A stretch of 52,578 bases of DNA from a virus: positions 1-52,578 of the IMG/VR virus record IMGVR_UViG_3300042486_000234; one strand, written 5' to 3'. Each line of letters begins with the position of its first letter. The first letter of the stretch is position 1. Of this stretch, positions 45,565 through 52,578 are shown one piece after another. The position numbers were made by a program, and so were the translations under genes. Under the pieces are notes generated by a model that had not been told where the DNA came from, did no database searches, and was given only the letters and a program-made list of their open reading frames with translations.

Positions 45565-46208
45565 TAAATACCAGCAAATAAAAATGGGTGAAGTGCTTCT
45601 TCACGTGCTCCTTCATACTTAGCAAGGTTTTGCCAAGCGCTATCTACGTATACGTATAACGATGATTGGTCAGTAGCAGGCACTGTCCCTGTACGAATGT
45701 ATAAGTCACCTTGGTCTGCTGCTTCAGATGGGATAGCAGTACCAGTTCTGTGCGCCATGTTTAAGAACATGCGCTTATCAACAACACTTAATGCGCTAAA
45801 TGCCACTCCAGATTTTCTATAAAGTGCATAAAGTGGAAGTTGGCTAGATAAAGGTGTTGGGAAAATAGGGTTGGTTGCGCTAGGCGTTCCTTTAACTACA
45901 CCGTACTGATACGTTGACGCATCAACACGAGTTACAACAAGAAGGTCAAAACGTGCATCTGTTTCAGGTGCATCAAAAAGAACAGTGCTTGCAGATACAT
46001 AACCATAGTGGTTATTTACATAAACATAGGATGCTGTCAGCGCAGCAGAACCGTCACCTGCTGAGTAAACAGTAATGTCTGCTCCCGAAAGAACACCATA
46101 GTTGTGATTACCTAGGATTTGAAAATCAAGCGAATCTGGTTCTGCTTGGTCAAGGCTCTGGATTGTTACTCCGTACTCGCTTGCATTAGGTACTGTAAAT
46201 CCAGCCAT
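45564..46208 (-). CDS. Beta-rich structural protein, decoration/fibre-like
   Basis: This gene encodes 214 residues of Ala/Ser/Tyr-rich beta sequence: TVPNASEYGVTIQSLDQAEP, SAALTASYVYVNNHYGYVSA, ARFDLLVVTRVDASTYQYGV, and a late GDLYIRTGTVPATDQSSLYV. The last stretch resembles the attachment repeat found near the ends of fibre and decoration proteins. Position just after the capsid gene suggests head decoration; a short fibre on the neck is an alternative. Confidence 0.5.
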   Translation of the reverse strand: MAGFTVPNASEYGVTIQSLDQAEPDSLDFQILGNHNYGVLSGADITVYSAGDGSAALTASYVYVNNHYGYVSASTVLFDAPETDARFDLLVVTRVDASTYQYGVVKGTPSATNPIFPTPLSSQLPLYALYRKSGVAFSALSVVDKRMFLNMAHRTGTAIPSEAADQGDLYIRTGTVPATDQSSLYVYVDSAWQNLAKYEGAREEALHPFLFAGI

Positions 46209-46215
46209 TTAAACC

Positions 46216-46473
46216 TCAGAGGGTGTCGTAGATGTTGCCGTTCTTCTTCAAATATTCAAACAAACCACGTGGAAGTTTGTAACGCTTACCGTCATTAAAC
46301 AACCATGTGTCTTGACCCCAAAACATTGTCCATGAACCTTTTACACGAGCACTAACAGTGTCGCTCTTTACTTCAGATTCAAGTTCTTCTGCTTGAGGAA
46401 TTTCTGATACAAAAAGAATCTCATCTTCTTGCTCTACAAATTCTTTGATAACTGATTTCTTTTTTACTGCCAC
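46216..46473 (-). CDS. Small conserved head-region protein (85 aa)
   Basis: I place the start at GTG 46471-46473, seven bases after GGAG; the in-frame TTG four codons earlier overlaps the ribosome-binding site. The product is 85 residues. The C-terminal half WTMFWGQDTWLFNDGKRYKL and LPRGLFEYLKKNGNIYDTL reads as a compact conserved domain I believe is common after capsid genes in actinophages, with no known role. The N-terminal half is acidic and flexible. A strong hairpin precedes it. Confidence 0.6.
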   Translation of the reverse strand: MAVKKKSVIKEFVEQEDEILFVSEIPQAEELESEVKSDTVSARVKGSWTMFWGQDTWLFNDGKRYKLPRGLFEYLKKNGNIYDTL

Positions 46474-46498
46474 ATTATTCTCCAATTGTGAAAGGGTT

Positions 46499-46527
46499 GG
46501 GGGAGTCGGGTTTTACCCCGACCCCCC
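46499..46527 (-). promoter_or_regulatory. Strong G/C hairpin after the capsid gene
   Basis: On the minus strand GGGG-G-GTCGGG pairs with CCCGAC-T-CCCC (11 pairs including one G-U in RNA) around a short A-rich loop. It starts about 18 bases after the major capsid stop codon. No T-run follows, so it is not a standard intrinsic terminator. A role as a 3' barrier stabilising the abundant capsid mRNA or as a partial terminator is plausible. Confidence 0.6.
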
Positions 46528-46544
46528 AATACTAGTTGACTTAA

Positions 46545-47624
46545 TTACGAGGAAGCGATTGCTCCACCCTTGGTGTTCAGCAACACACGTGATTCGTGTG
46601 TAATCATGCCGAAGCCCCAAATGGCGTACCAAGCGAGTCCATGCTCACGACCAAAGTCAATTACGCCACCGTCACGGAGTTCAACTGGCAATGCGATTGC
46701 ATGTCCAAATGCGTTGTCTCCAATCATGATTGCGTTGTACGACTCTGCGTTCATTGCTTGCGTACCCGATGCTGACGAGTCAATGTCTGCTGGACCTACG
46801 TTCTTCTTAACCTGAGTGGTTTCAATGAACACAACGTCATACAGACGACCAATTTCACCAAGCATGAAGTTGCCAGGTGCAGCGTACTTGGATACTTCAA
46901 TGAATTCAGGCCAGTCACGGAGCGCACGGCTCTGTGATGGGTGAACGAAGCAAACGTAAGTGTCGCCAAGGCGTGGGATGTTCTGACCAGCGAGGATTTC
47001 AACAGCATCCTTGATGGTTGCAGGTGAGAGGTAACCTGGGTTACTTGCGTCACCCAAAGTGCCTGCATCGTAAGGAGCAATTGAACCACGGGTTGCACCG
47101 AGGGTCTTGCGACCAAACACTAGGTTTGGAGGAACTGCTGCGCCGCCACCAAATGGAATTGCGGTCTGGTAGAGGGTGTTGCGAGCCTGAATGTCCATGC
47201 TTTGTGCCATGTGACGACCAAGCAAACGGCTTGACGATGCCATAACGTCATCAAACGATGCGTTAAGGAGCAATTCGGTAACTGCAAGAGCCTGACCTTG
47301 TTCACCTACGGTGATTTGAATCTGTGATGCTGACAGAGCAACTGGCTCCATACGCACACCTTCATCAAGGGTTGCTCCTTCTGTTTCGTCTACAGCAAGG
47401 TTGCTGTAGCGCATGAAGTTGATGGTCAAACCAGGTTGTACACCAAGTTCGGTCTTCTTCACTGCAAACTGTTCAAAGCGAAGAACAGGCATTGCCTGGA
47501 ACAAGATTTCCTTGGACCAGATAGTTTGAATTGCTGGGGATAAAGCGGTGTCGCTACTGTAACCAGTTGAACTAATGTTCGCTGTTGCAGTAATCGCACC
47601 ACCTGTTGGTGCTGGAAATGCCAT
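46545..47624 (-). CDS. Major capsid protein, N4-gp56 (HK97-fold) type
   Basis: This gene encodes 359 residues. LRFEQFAVKKTELGVQPGLT, then INFMRYSNLAVDETEGATL and DEGVRMEPVALSASQIQITV, match the N4-gp56 family capsid start. HPSQSRALRDWPEFIEVSKY and GEIGRLYDVVFIETT are the later conserved blocks, and AFGHAIALPVELRDG the end region. It follows the coiled-coil scaffold gene. No long N-terminal scaffold or delta domain is visible, so scaffolding is supplied separately. GGAGACATC precedes the ATG. Confidence 0.9.
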   Translation of the reverse strand: MAFPAPTGGAITATANISSTGYSSDTALSPAIQTIWSKEILFQAMPVLRFEQFAVKKTELGVQPGLTINFMRYSNLAVDETEGATLDEGVRMEPVALSASQIQITVGEQGQALAVTELLLNASFDDVMASSSRLLGRHMAQSMDIQARNTLYQTAIPFGGGAAVPPNLVFGRKTLGATRGSIAPYDAGTLGDASNPGYLSPATIKDAVEILAGQNIPRLGDTYVCFVHPSQSRALRDWPEFIEVSKYAAPGNFMLGEIGRLYDVVFIETTQVKKNVGPADIDSSASGTQAMNAESYNAIMIGDNAFGHAIALPVELRDGGVIDFGREHGLAWYAIWGFGMITHESRVLLNTKGGAIASS

Positions 47625-47656
47625 GATGTCTCCTTAAGTGACTATGGATAGATTAT

Positions 47657-48436
47657 TTAAAAACGACCTTTAGGTCGTGAACTTAAAAGCCTGTCTCGCA
47701 TTTTAACATACTGGTCCATTGTCATATTACGGATATCATCCGCATTCAATGTTTGGTATTCCGTTTGAGTTTCCATTGGCCCAACGGATGGTGACGTTAC
47801 CGCCACACCCTTAACACGACTTGGTTGAGTCGCTTGTTGGATACTCTCAATAATAGCAGCACTCCGTTGACGAAGGATTTCCACTGATGCTTCAACCTCT
47901 TCTGGGGTGTTGCCTGCGACCAAATCAATCAGTTCAGGAATGATTTCGTCTTGAGACTCGTGTACACGGCGCTGGCGGTAGGTTTCAACCTCACGCAACT
48001 GGCGCTCTTTATCTAGCAATGCTTGTTGTGCAGAACGCTCTGCTTCAATTTGGGCAAAGCGGTTTTGCCATTCAGCGTCAACATTTTTAATCTTGACGTT
48101 AAATTCATCTTCAGTTCGCTTGAGAAGTTCTTTTGCGCTCAACTCATCAAACTCACGCTGACGGCGAATTTCTTCTTCCTTACGGGCAATTTCTTGCGCC
48201 TCACGGATAGCCTTCTCACGGTCTTGAGCAAGAGATGTAACTTGCTCTTCCATGCTCTTGTATCGGCTTTCAGCCTCTTCAATGCGCTTGTAGAGTTTGT
48301 CTTTCTCTTGCTTACGGATGTTTTCTACTTCGTCTTCTGTGAAGACTTTGCCCTTTGGGGCAACTGTGTTTGCCTCCGCATGAAAGGCTTCTGTAGCCTC
48401 CACAGGGATGACAATTTCGTCATTACCTTTTGCCAT
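47657..48436 (-). CDS. Capsid scaffold protein
   Basis: This gene encodes 259 residues. Residues ~35-155 are one long charged coiled coil (EDEVENIRKQEKDKLYKRIE, REAQEIARKEEEIRRQREFD), followed by helical PELIDLVAGNTPEEVEASVE and a conserved-looking end (MTMDQYVKMRDRLLSSRPKG), the part that usually contacts the capsid protein. It is located between portal and capsid genes. It would be expected to be removed or cleaved after assembly. Confidence 0.8.
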   Translation of the reverse strand: MAKGNDEIVIPVEATEAFHAEANTVAPKGKVFTEDEVENIRKQEKDKLYKRIEEAESRYKSMEEQVTSLAQDREKAIREAQEIARKEEEIRRQREFDELSAKELLKRTEDEFNVKIKNVDAEWQNRFAQIEAERSAQQALLDKERQLREVETYRQRRVHESQDEIIPELIDLVAGNTPEEVEASVEILRQRSAAIIESIQQATQPSRVKGVAVTSPSVGPMETQTEYQTLNADDIRNMTMDQYVKMRDRLLSSRPKGRF

Positions 48437-48489
48437 GATTTTCTCCTAAGTGTTGTTTAGCAAATATTGACTTGTGTTATTAATACGTT

Positions 48490-50181
48490 TTATTTGTCTT
48501 CGTCAGGTATACGGCGCTGGGCGAACCTTGCTCCGTATGCCTTACTAGTCATTTGGTTCATCAATTCCATTTCTACTGGTGGGATACCAGCACCTGGAAG
48601 CACTCCGCCCCCTTGAGGGCTTCCTGCACTAGTTACATTACCATCTCCTGAAGGAGCAGGTTCAAGACCCCCTCCATTAGGAAGTAGCCCTGTAGCCATC
48701 ATTACTGCTTGACCAATTTGAGCACGAATCATATCCAATGCTCCTTGGTCAACAGCGTCATCTCGTAGTTCCTCAAAGACTTCAATCATCTTCTCATTCG
48801 GGAACTCTTCACCTAGGGCTCGTAGTGCGCCCTTCTTAGATTCAATACCCAAAGCCATCTTTGCCTGCACTTCGTTGAGTTTGATAAGAGCATCAACAGG
48901 AAGTGGGTCGGGCCAGTGAATGGTTGTCTTGTATGTATTTGGGTCATTAGGGTCTAACTGTGTGAGCATGTCTGGCTCAGGCATTGCAGACTGTGACGGG
49001 TTATAAATCAACAGTTCAGGAACAAACACAGCACAAGTTTTGATAATGATTTCGTTCAGACGTTCAAGACCCTGTGTAAAGTGAATCTTCTTCATCTGGT
49101 AACGGTTCATCAAAGGCTGGTACTGAATAGCCAAAGCAACACCTGAAGTATTAGATACTGGCTGGAATTGACCAAGAGCAGTTTCAGGTACGCCAGTGAT
49201 TTCATGCATTGCTCGTTTAATCATTTGCACGTATTCAATAGCACCAGACATTTCGCCACGTGACTCAAGGTTAAACACTTGTGCTTCTTTAGGAAGACCA
49301 GCCCAAACCTTCTTAGGACCACGCTCTAGTTGTGAAGCCTTAGCACCAGTGATGATAGTTACTGGGGCAGCGTGGTAGTTGATGATGTCTGAGATTTCAG
49401 TCATCTTCTCGTTGAGTTCACGGTTCAATTGGATAATGTCCCAAATGTCTGACTGACCCCAAGGTGATGAAGTTATTGTAATGTTCGGAATGTGAACAAT
49501 TGGAACAACACCAATTGGGTTTTCATACTCATCAATCAACTCATCATTGATAAATTGCTGTACGGTATTGTCCGTAAGAATTTCAGTAAATGTGTAAACC
49601 TGACGAGTTCCTTCTGGCGATGTTCCCCAGAAACGATACTTAAGTTTAAATCTGATTAAGCGCTCACGGTCATGTGGGTGATACTCAGGGAAACAATGCG
49701 CTGGGTTTAGTGGAAGAATGCGGACACGACCTGGGTGCTGTAGCCCAACACCATCAACGTAAGGTTCATCATATGCAACTTTTACAAAGCAGTCTCCAGT
49801 GATACTTGCAAGTTGCCCCATTTGCCACAACAAATAATGTTTGTTGTTGTGGTTGTCCCACACTTCGTGAAGCAGTTGTGGAATGATTGCTTCGTTTTGC
49901 TCAGGTACTTTAAATTGAATACCTTTACCAAAGCAGAAGTTTGTAATGAAATCCGACATGGTTTTCACATAATTCATGGTGACGTTGTTGTCACCCATCT
50001 CACGGCGGTGTGACCAGTGATGACCTAGATACCAAGCCCAAGCAGCAGAATACCTGTTGAGTCTTGGTCCATGAACTTCAAACTCTTCGTCAGCAAGTTC
50101 AACCAATCCAAGTGGACTAATCGCTACGGTTAAGTCACTAGATGCCGCCCTATAAGACGGTGACCAAAAATCAACAGGCAT
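48490..50181 (-). CDS. Portal protein
   Basis: This gene encodes 563 residues. Typical portal features are MNYVKTMSDFITNFCFGKGI, QMGQLASITGDCFVKVAYDE, and VRILPLNPAHCFPEYHPHDR. Further on are GQSDIWDIIQLNRELNEKM with ISDIINYHAAPVTIITG, and an MHEITGVPETALGQFQPVSN helix-turn region with SGVALAIQYQPLM. The C-terminal ~60 residues are Gly/Pro-rich. It forms the dodecameric DNA channel and lies two genes from the Thr peptidase. Confidence 0.9.
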   Translation of the reverse strand: MPVDFWSPSYRAASSDLTVAISPLGLVELADEEFEVHGPRLNRYSAAWAWYLGHHWSHRREMGDNNVTMNYVKTMSDFITNFCFGKGIQFKVPEQNEAIIPQLLHEVWDNHNNKHYLLWQMGQLASITGDCFVKVAYDEPYVDGVGLQHPGRVRILPLNPAHCFPEYHPHDRERLIRFKLKYRFWGTSPEGTRQVYTFTEILTDNTVQQFINDELIDEYENPIGVVPIVHIPNITITSSPWGQSDIWDIIQLNRELNEKMTEISDIINYHAAPVTIITGAKASQLERGPKKVWAGLPKEAQVFNLESRGEMSGAIEYVQMIKRAMHEITGVPETALGQFQPVSNTSGVALAIQYQPLMNRYQMKKIHFTQGLERLNEIIIKTCAVFVPELLIYNPSQSAMPEPDMLTQLDPNDPNTYKTTIHWPDPLPVDALIKLNEVQAKMALGIESKKGALRALGEEFPNEKMIEVFEELRDDAVDQGALDMIRAQIGQAVMMATGLLPNGGGLEPAPSGDGNVTSAGSPQGGGVLPGAGIPPVEMELMNQMTSKAYGARFAQRRIPDEDK

Positions 50182-50218
50182 TCGTTACACCTTTTCTGAA
50201 AAGAAGAATACTAAGATA

Positions 50219-50488
50219 TTACTTCTTTTTTGCAGGGGCGGCTTTTTTGGCTGGTGCTTTCTTAGCAACAGGTGCTGCTTCCATAGCCTTGGTTGCTACG
50301 CTCAAAAGAAGAGCAGTGTTTTTTGGACCAATTTTGGTTGATACAACCGAGACAAGTGCTGCTACCGCAGGCAATGCGATTGCAATTACTTCTGGGGTCA
50401 AGTCCAACTTGGCTCCTGCATAGGTAAGTGCGCCCAAAACTGCGCCCTTAATTGCTGCGTCTGTTGTTTCTACTTTTGCTTGATTCAT
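50219..50488 (-). CDS. Holin-like membrane protein with Lys/Ala tail
   Basis: This gene encodes 89 residues. An N-terminal AAIKGAVLGALTYAGAKLDL and a central VIAIALPAVAALVSVVSTKI are hydrophobic and could make two helices. The C-terminus is KKAPAKKAAPAKKK, a histone-H1-like basic tail often seen in actinophage holins. AAGGAG precedes the ATG. The location between the peptidase and the portal is unusual for a holin, so a membrane or DNA-binding role remains open. Confidence 0.55.
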   Translation of the reverse strand: MNQAKVETTDAAIKGAVLGALTYAGAKLDLTPEVIAIALPAVAALVSVVSTKIGPKNTALLLSVATKAMEAAPVAKKAPAKKAAPAKKK

Positions 50489-50515
50489 ATTAACTCCTTA
50501 ATAGGGGATACCCGA

Positions 50516-51148
50516 TTATACAGGCTTACGGGTTTTGCTTTGTTCGTACTCCTGAATGTACGTGTGATACGGAGGTCCCGTATGAGGGTCAAACTTAGCA
50601 CTAACGGCGAGAGCCTTCAGCGCATGGTTTTTAGCCTGTTGCACAGTTTGTTTCTTGTTGTGCGTAAGTACATGCATAGCACCTAGGGCGTACTCGCCAC
50701 CAGACCCAATCACGTACAGACCACTGGCTTCAGAAGCCCAAGCGTAATCTCCATCAACTATATAGATAGTGCCGTTAATGGCTACAAGAATTAATGACCC
50801 TTGCTCTGCAATGTGTTGCTTGTTTTCGTTAAGGTCGGGGATTGAGTATCCTTGTGCATCAAAGCATTCACGGAGTGCTGGTATAAACTTCGCCGTAAAG
50901 AACTGGTCAAGTTTCTTCCCTTTAAGGTTTGGCGGTGGGGTCGGCGGTTGGAATACATGATGGAGAATGTTGATGGCCCGTACATCTCCAGCAGCACCAA
51001 GTAAATATTTTCCATTAGTTGATACCTTGCTACTTCCTTCACGAAGAGTTCCTATTTGCGTGGCAATGCCCCCATCAATAGACGAGATGCGAGAGTCCAC
51101 GCAGACGACTGCGAACCCATCACCTTGGACAGCGACAATAGTAGTCAT
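50516..51148 (-). CDS. HslV/proteasome beta-like N-terminal Thr peptidase
   Basis: This gene encodes 210 residues. MTTIVAVQGDGFAVVCVDSR gives, after Met removal, the catalytic Thr1 and the conserved D (T2 and D18 in the numbering here). GSSKVST carries the active-site Lys (K41), AGDVRAIN follows, and YVIGSGGEYALGAMHVL (146-162) has the conserved Ser/Gly-Gly. These are the catalytic residues of the Ntn-hydrolase proteasome family. There is no propeptide, as in HslV. A loop at ~68-78 (PPTPPP) is an insertion. No HslU/ATPase partner is present, so it may be a free ring-forming peptidase. It lies in the head module, where a prohead protease is missing. Confidence 0.85.
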   Translation of the reverse strand: MTTIVAVQGDGFAVVCVDSRISSIDGGIATQIGTLREGSSKVSTNGKYLLGAAGDVRAINILHHVFQPPTPPPNLKGKKLDQFFTAKFIPALRECFDAQGYSIPDLNENKQHIAEQGSLILVAINGTIYIVDGDYAWASEASGLYVIGSGGEYALGAMHVLTHNKKQTVQQAKNHALKALAVSAKFDPHTGPPYHTYIQEYEQSKTRKPV

Positions 51149-51150
51149 GG

Positions 51151-52308
51151 CTATTCAGCGATGAATTCCTTCCCATGATACAACGCCCAACCGTTGTAGA
51201 TGGGAATAACATCGTATGCGAACCTGTGATTTCCGTCATCCTCGTAAGTGACAACACCGATACCTTGTTGCCAATTCTCGTGACGAGTTAGAGGGCGACC
51301 ATCAAGGTCTACACCACCACGTGTAGAAGGAATAGCACCGTCAATTCTAGCAAGGCAACCAGGAGAAGCAGCCATAATGGTTCTCGGACCATCAAAGTCT
51401 TCACGTGTTTTAAACGCTGTTTCAATGCGATGAATATGCCCATAGATAACACTCGTCTTCTCTTGGTTAAGGTATACGTGTGCAGTAGAACCTGATGATT
51501 TCACACGGTCACCGTGGATGATGCGAAGTTTTTCATTGACCCAATAGTCAGATGCTGGATAACCTGGTCGGTACTCAATACCAAACTCATCCATACGGCA
51601 AAGGTATGGGACTGAAAGAACAGGCCACGAGTCTGGTGTGTTACCTTTGCGAAGACCGTAAGCAGCACCTGCGTTTTGTACGAGGTACTTAGGCATACGT
51701 TCTTCGTGATTTCCTGCAAGCCAAATGATTTTTGCATTTGGAGCAGCAGCACGAAGTTGAGCGCAGAACAAAGTTGCACGGTCAATTGATGCTTGTGTAG
51801 TTTGTGCATACGCAGGATATGTCACATACTTGCCCATCTCAGGAAGGTCAAGGTTGTCACCAACAAGTGCAATAACTTCAGGTTGTAAATCTTCTATAAC
51901 CTTAATGCAGATGTCAAGAGCCTTTTCGTCATGTGTTGCTTCCAAGTTTCCTTCACGGTTGCGGTAATAACCAATCTGAATATCTGGAGGAACTACACAG
52001 GTCTTAAACCCTGTTGCTTTTTTCTTAGTTACTTTTGGTGTTGGTAACTTGATAGCAGGACCTTGTTGTACAACAGGCCATTCAGGACCAGACTCCCATT
52101 TAGGTGAGAACTTAAATTGCACACCAGCAAGGTCGTGAATCTCTGCTTCACCTTCTTCGTTTTTGGTAAGTGATTGATAGAGAGATACTCGTTGTATTTG
52201 ACCAATTTCGTCTACATCAATTCCTTGACGAGCAAATAGGTCAGCAAGTTTTCCAAGCACTTCTTTAGGACTCTGTGGTCCAGCAGTTAGTTCTTCTTTA
52301 ATGGACAT
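51151..52308 (-). CDS. Calcineurin-like metallophosphoesterase
   Basis: This gene encodes 385 residues. VVPPDIQIGYY (motif I, D-x-Q instead of D-x-H, a variant I have seen in phage members), ALVGDNLDLP (G-D-x-x-D), WLAGNHEERM (G-N-H-E), IIHGDRV and YGHIHRIET (G-H-x-H) supply the two-metal site. The N-terminal ~110 residues are an added helical/beta domain. The family includes phosphodiesterases, phosphatases and nucleases; phage members often lie near terminase genes. Its start lies 11 bases inside the upstream partial gene. Confidence 0.82.
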   Translation of the reverse strand: MSIKEELTAGPQSPKEVLGKLADLFARQGIDVDEIGQIQRVSLYQSLTKNEEGEAEIHDLAGVQFKFSPKWESGPEWPVVQQGPAIKLPTPKVTKKKATGFKTCVVPPDIQIGYYRNREGNLEATHDEKALDICIKVIEDLQPEVIALVGDNLDLPEMGKYVTYPAYAQTTQASIDRATLFCAQLRAAAPNAKIIWLAGNHEERMPKYLVQNAGAAYGLRKGNTPDSWPVLSVPYLCRMDEFGIEYRPGYPASDYWVNEKLRIIHGDRVKSSGSTAHVYLNQEKTSVIYGHIHRIETAFKTREDFDGPRTIMAASPGCLARIDGAIPSTRGGVDLDGRPLTRHENWQQGIGVVTYEDDGNHRFAYDVIPIYNGWALYHGKEFIAE

Positions 52309-52578
52309 CGCAACTACACATCTTTCTACTATGTTTTTCTACCATTCGGATTGTTACATCATGCCCATGTTTTTTAAGCAAATCAGAAAGCCACTTATAC
52401 GTGTAGCCACTAGTTTGGATTGAGCGAGGTGAAGCGTTCTTTTCTCGTATTTTAACGAAAGCATCATCTAATGCTGCCTGTTCTTCAACAGACATTTCAT
52501 TACGGACTTTGCCAATACCGCAAAGTTTTAGAGGAGCAGAACCTGCTTTAAGTTCGTCTAATAAACTATTTTTTGACA
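52298..52578 (-). CDS. Small helical protein, partial at the window edge (HTH-like)
   Basis: The frame is open to the window end; the last two bases would complete an ATG with one base outside (TG-TCA on the minus strand), giving a ~93-residue protein starting near 52579. Residues NSLLDELKAGSAPLKLCGIG and EEQAALDDAFVKIREKNASP, then YKWLSDLLKKHGHDVTIRMV, look like two or three helices with a helix-turn-helix ending in a Cys-rich tail (KMCSCDVH). Being upstream of phosphoesterase and portal genes, it could be a small terminase-type DNA-binding protein, but this is only inference. Confidence 0.5.
   Translation of the reverse strand, partial: SKNSLLDELKAGSAPLKLCGIGKVRNEMSVEEQAALDDAFVKIREKNASPRSIQTSGYTYKWLSDLLKKHGHDVTIRMVEKHSRKMCSCDVH

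Noticed and set aside
51151-52308. D-x-Q in the first metal motif as a sign of an inactive phosphoesterase
   Set aside because: All other motifs (GDNLD, GNHE, HGD, GHIH) are intact and I recall D-x-Q as a common variant among phage metallophosphoesterases, so loss of activity is not a reasonable conclusion.

Overview
The window is a 52.6 kb piece of a tailed-phage genome. Every gene I can support lies on the minus strand, so transcription runs from high to low coordinates. Both ends cut a gene: an Api92-like protein runs off at position 1 and a small helical protein runs off at 52578. Two WhiB-like proteins, a phage RecA/PolI/DnaB replication set and the short ATGA/TAATG overlaps point to a phage of Actinobacteria. 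The moderately A+T-rich sequence would suit a low-GC actinobacterial host, for example an aquatic one; that part is inference. A sheath, tube and T4/P2-type baseplate show a contractile tail (myovirus morphology). No integrase, large terminase, tRNA or CRISPR was recognised inside the window.

Layout in transcription order. (1) 52578-46216, head module: a partial HTH-like protein, a calcineurin-like phosphoesterase, an HslV/proteasome-like Thr peptidase, a holin-like protein, portal, coiled-coil scaffold, an N4-gp56-type major capsid protein and two small structural proteins. (2) 46208-42871, neck and connector genes. (3) 42834-29037, tail module: sheath, tube, tail-assembly/baseplate protein with a probable frameshifted extension, tape measure carrying two wall-degrading domains, tube-initiator-like protein, LysM, gpD-, gpV-, gp25-, gpJ- and gpI-like baseplate proteins, and a small membrane protein. 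(4) 29027-14830, replication and recombination: a winged-helix initiator with four iterons inside its own gene, accessory protein, DnaC-like loader, DnaB, primase, SNF2 helicase, MerR-like protein, ssDNA-binding-like protein, PolI, RecA, three PD-(D/E)XK nucleases and a SpoVS-like protein. (5) 14493-7861, a run of small, disordered Lys- or Gly-rich proteins that share short sequence modules with one another and with the tape measure. (6) 7815-1, accessory/early region: a TIM-barrel/Cys-cluster operon, small membrane and coiled-coil proteins, nucleotide-metabolism-like proteins, two WhiB proteins, a secreted lysozyme and many short hypothetical genes.

Four signals stand out. The first is a lambda-O-like origin: four ~18-bp dyad iterons at 27907-28004 inside the initiator gene, with an A/T-rich flank. 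The second is a compartmental-protease-like peptidase in the head module, where no conventional prohead protease is visible. The third is an N-terminal MP-x-G-[EQ]-DTRH tag on four otherwise unrelated small proteins, together with a VIND...NAFQ module shared by two disordered proteins and the tape measure. The fourth is a set of RNA hairpins that bury ribosome-binding sites in the early region, plus two tandem hairpins with nearly matching 14-nt loops ahead of the initiator gene.

All assignments come from reading the sequence. No database search, structure prediction or folding program was run.
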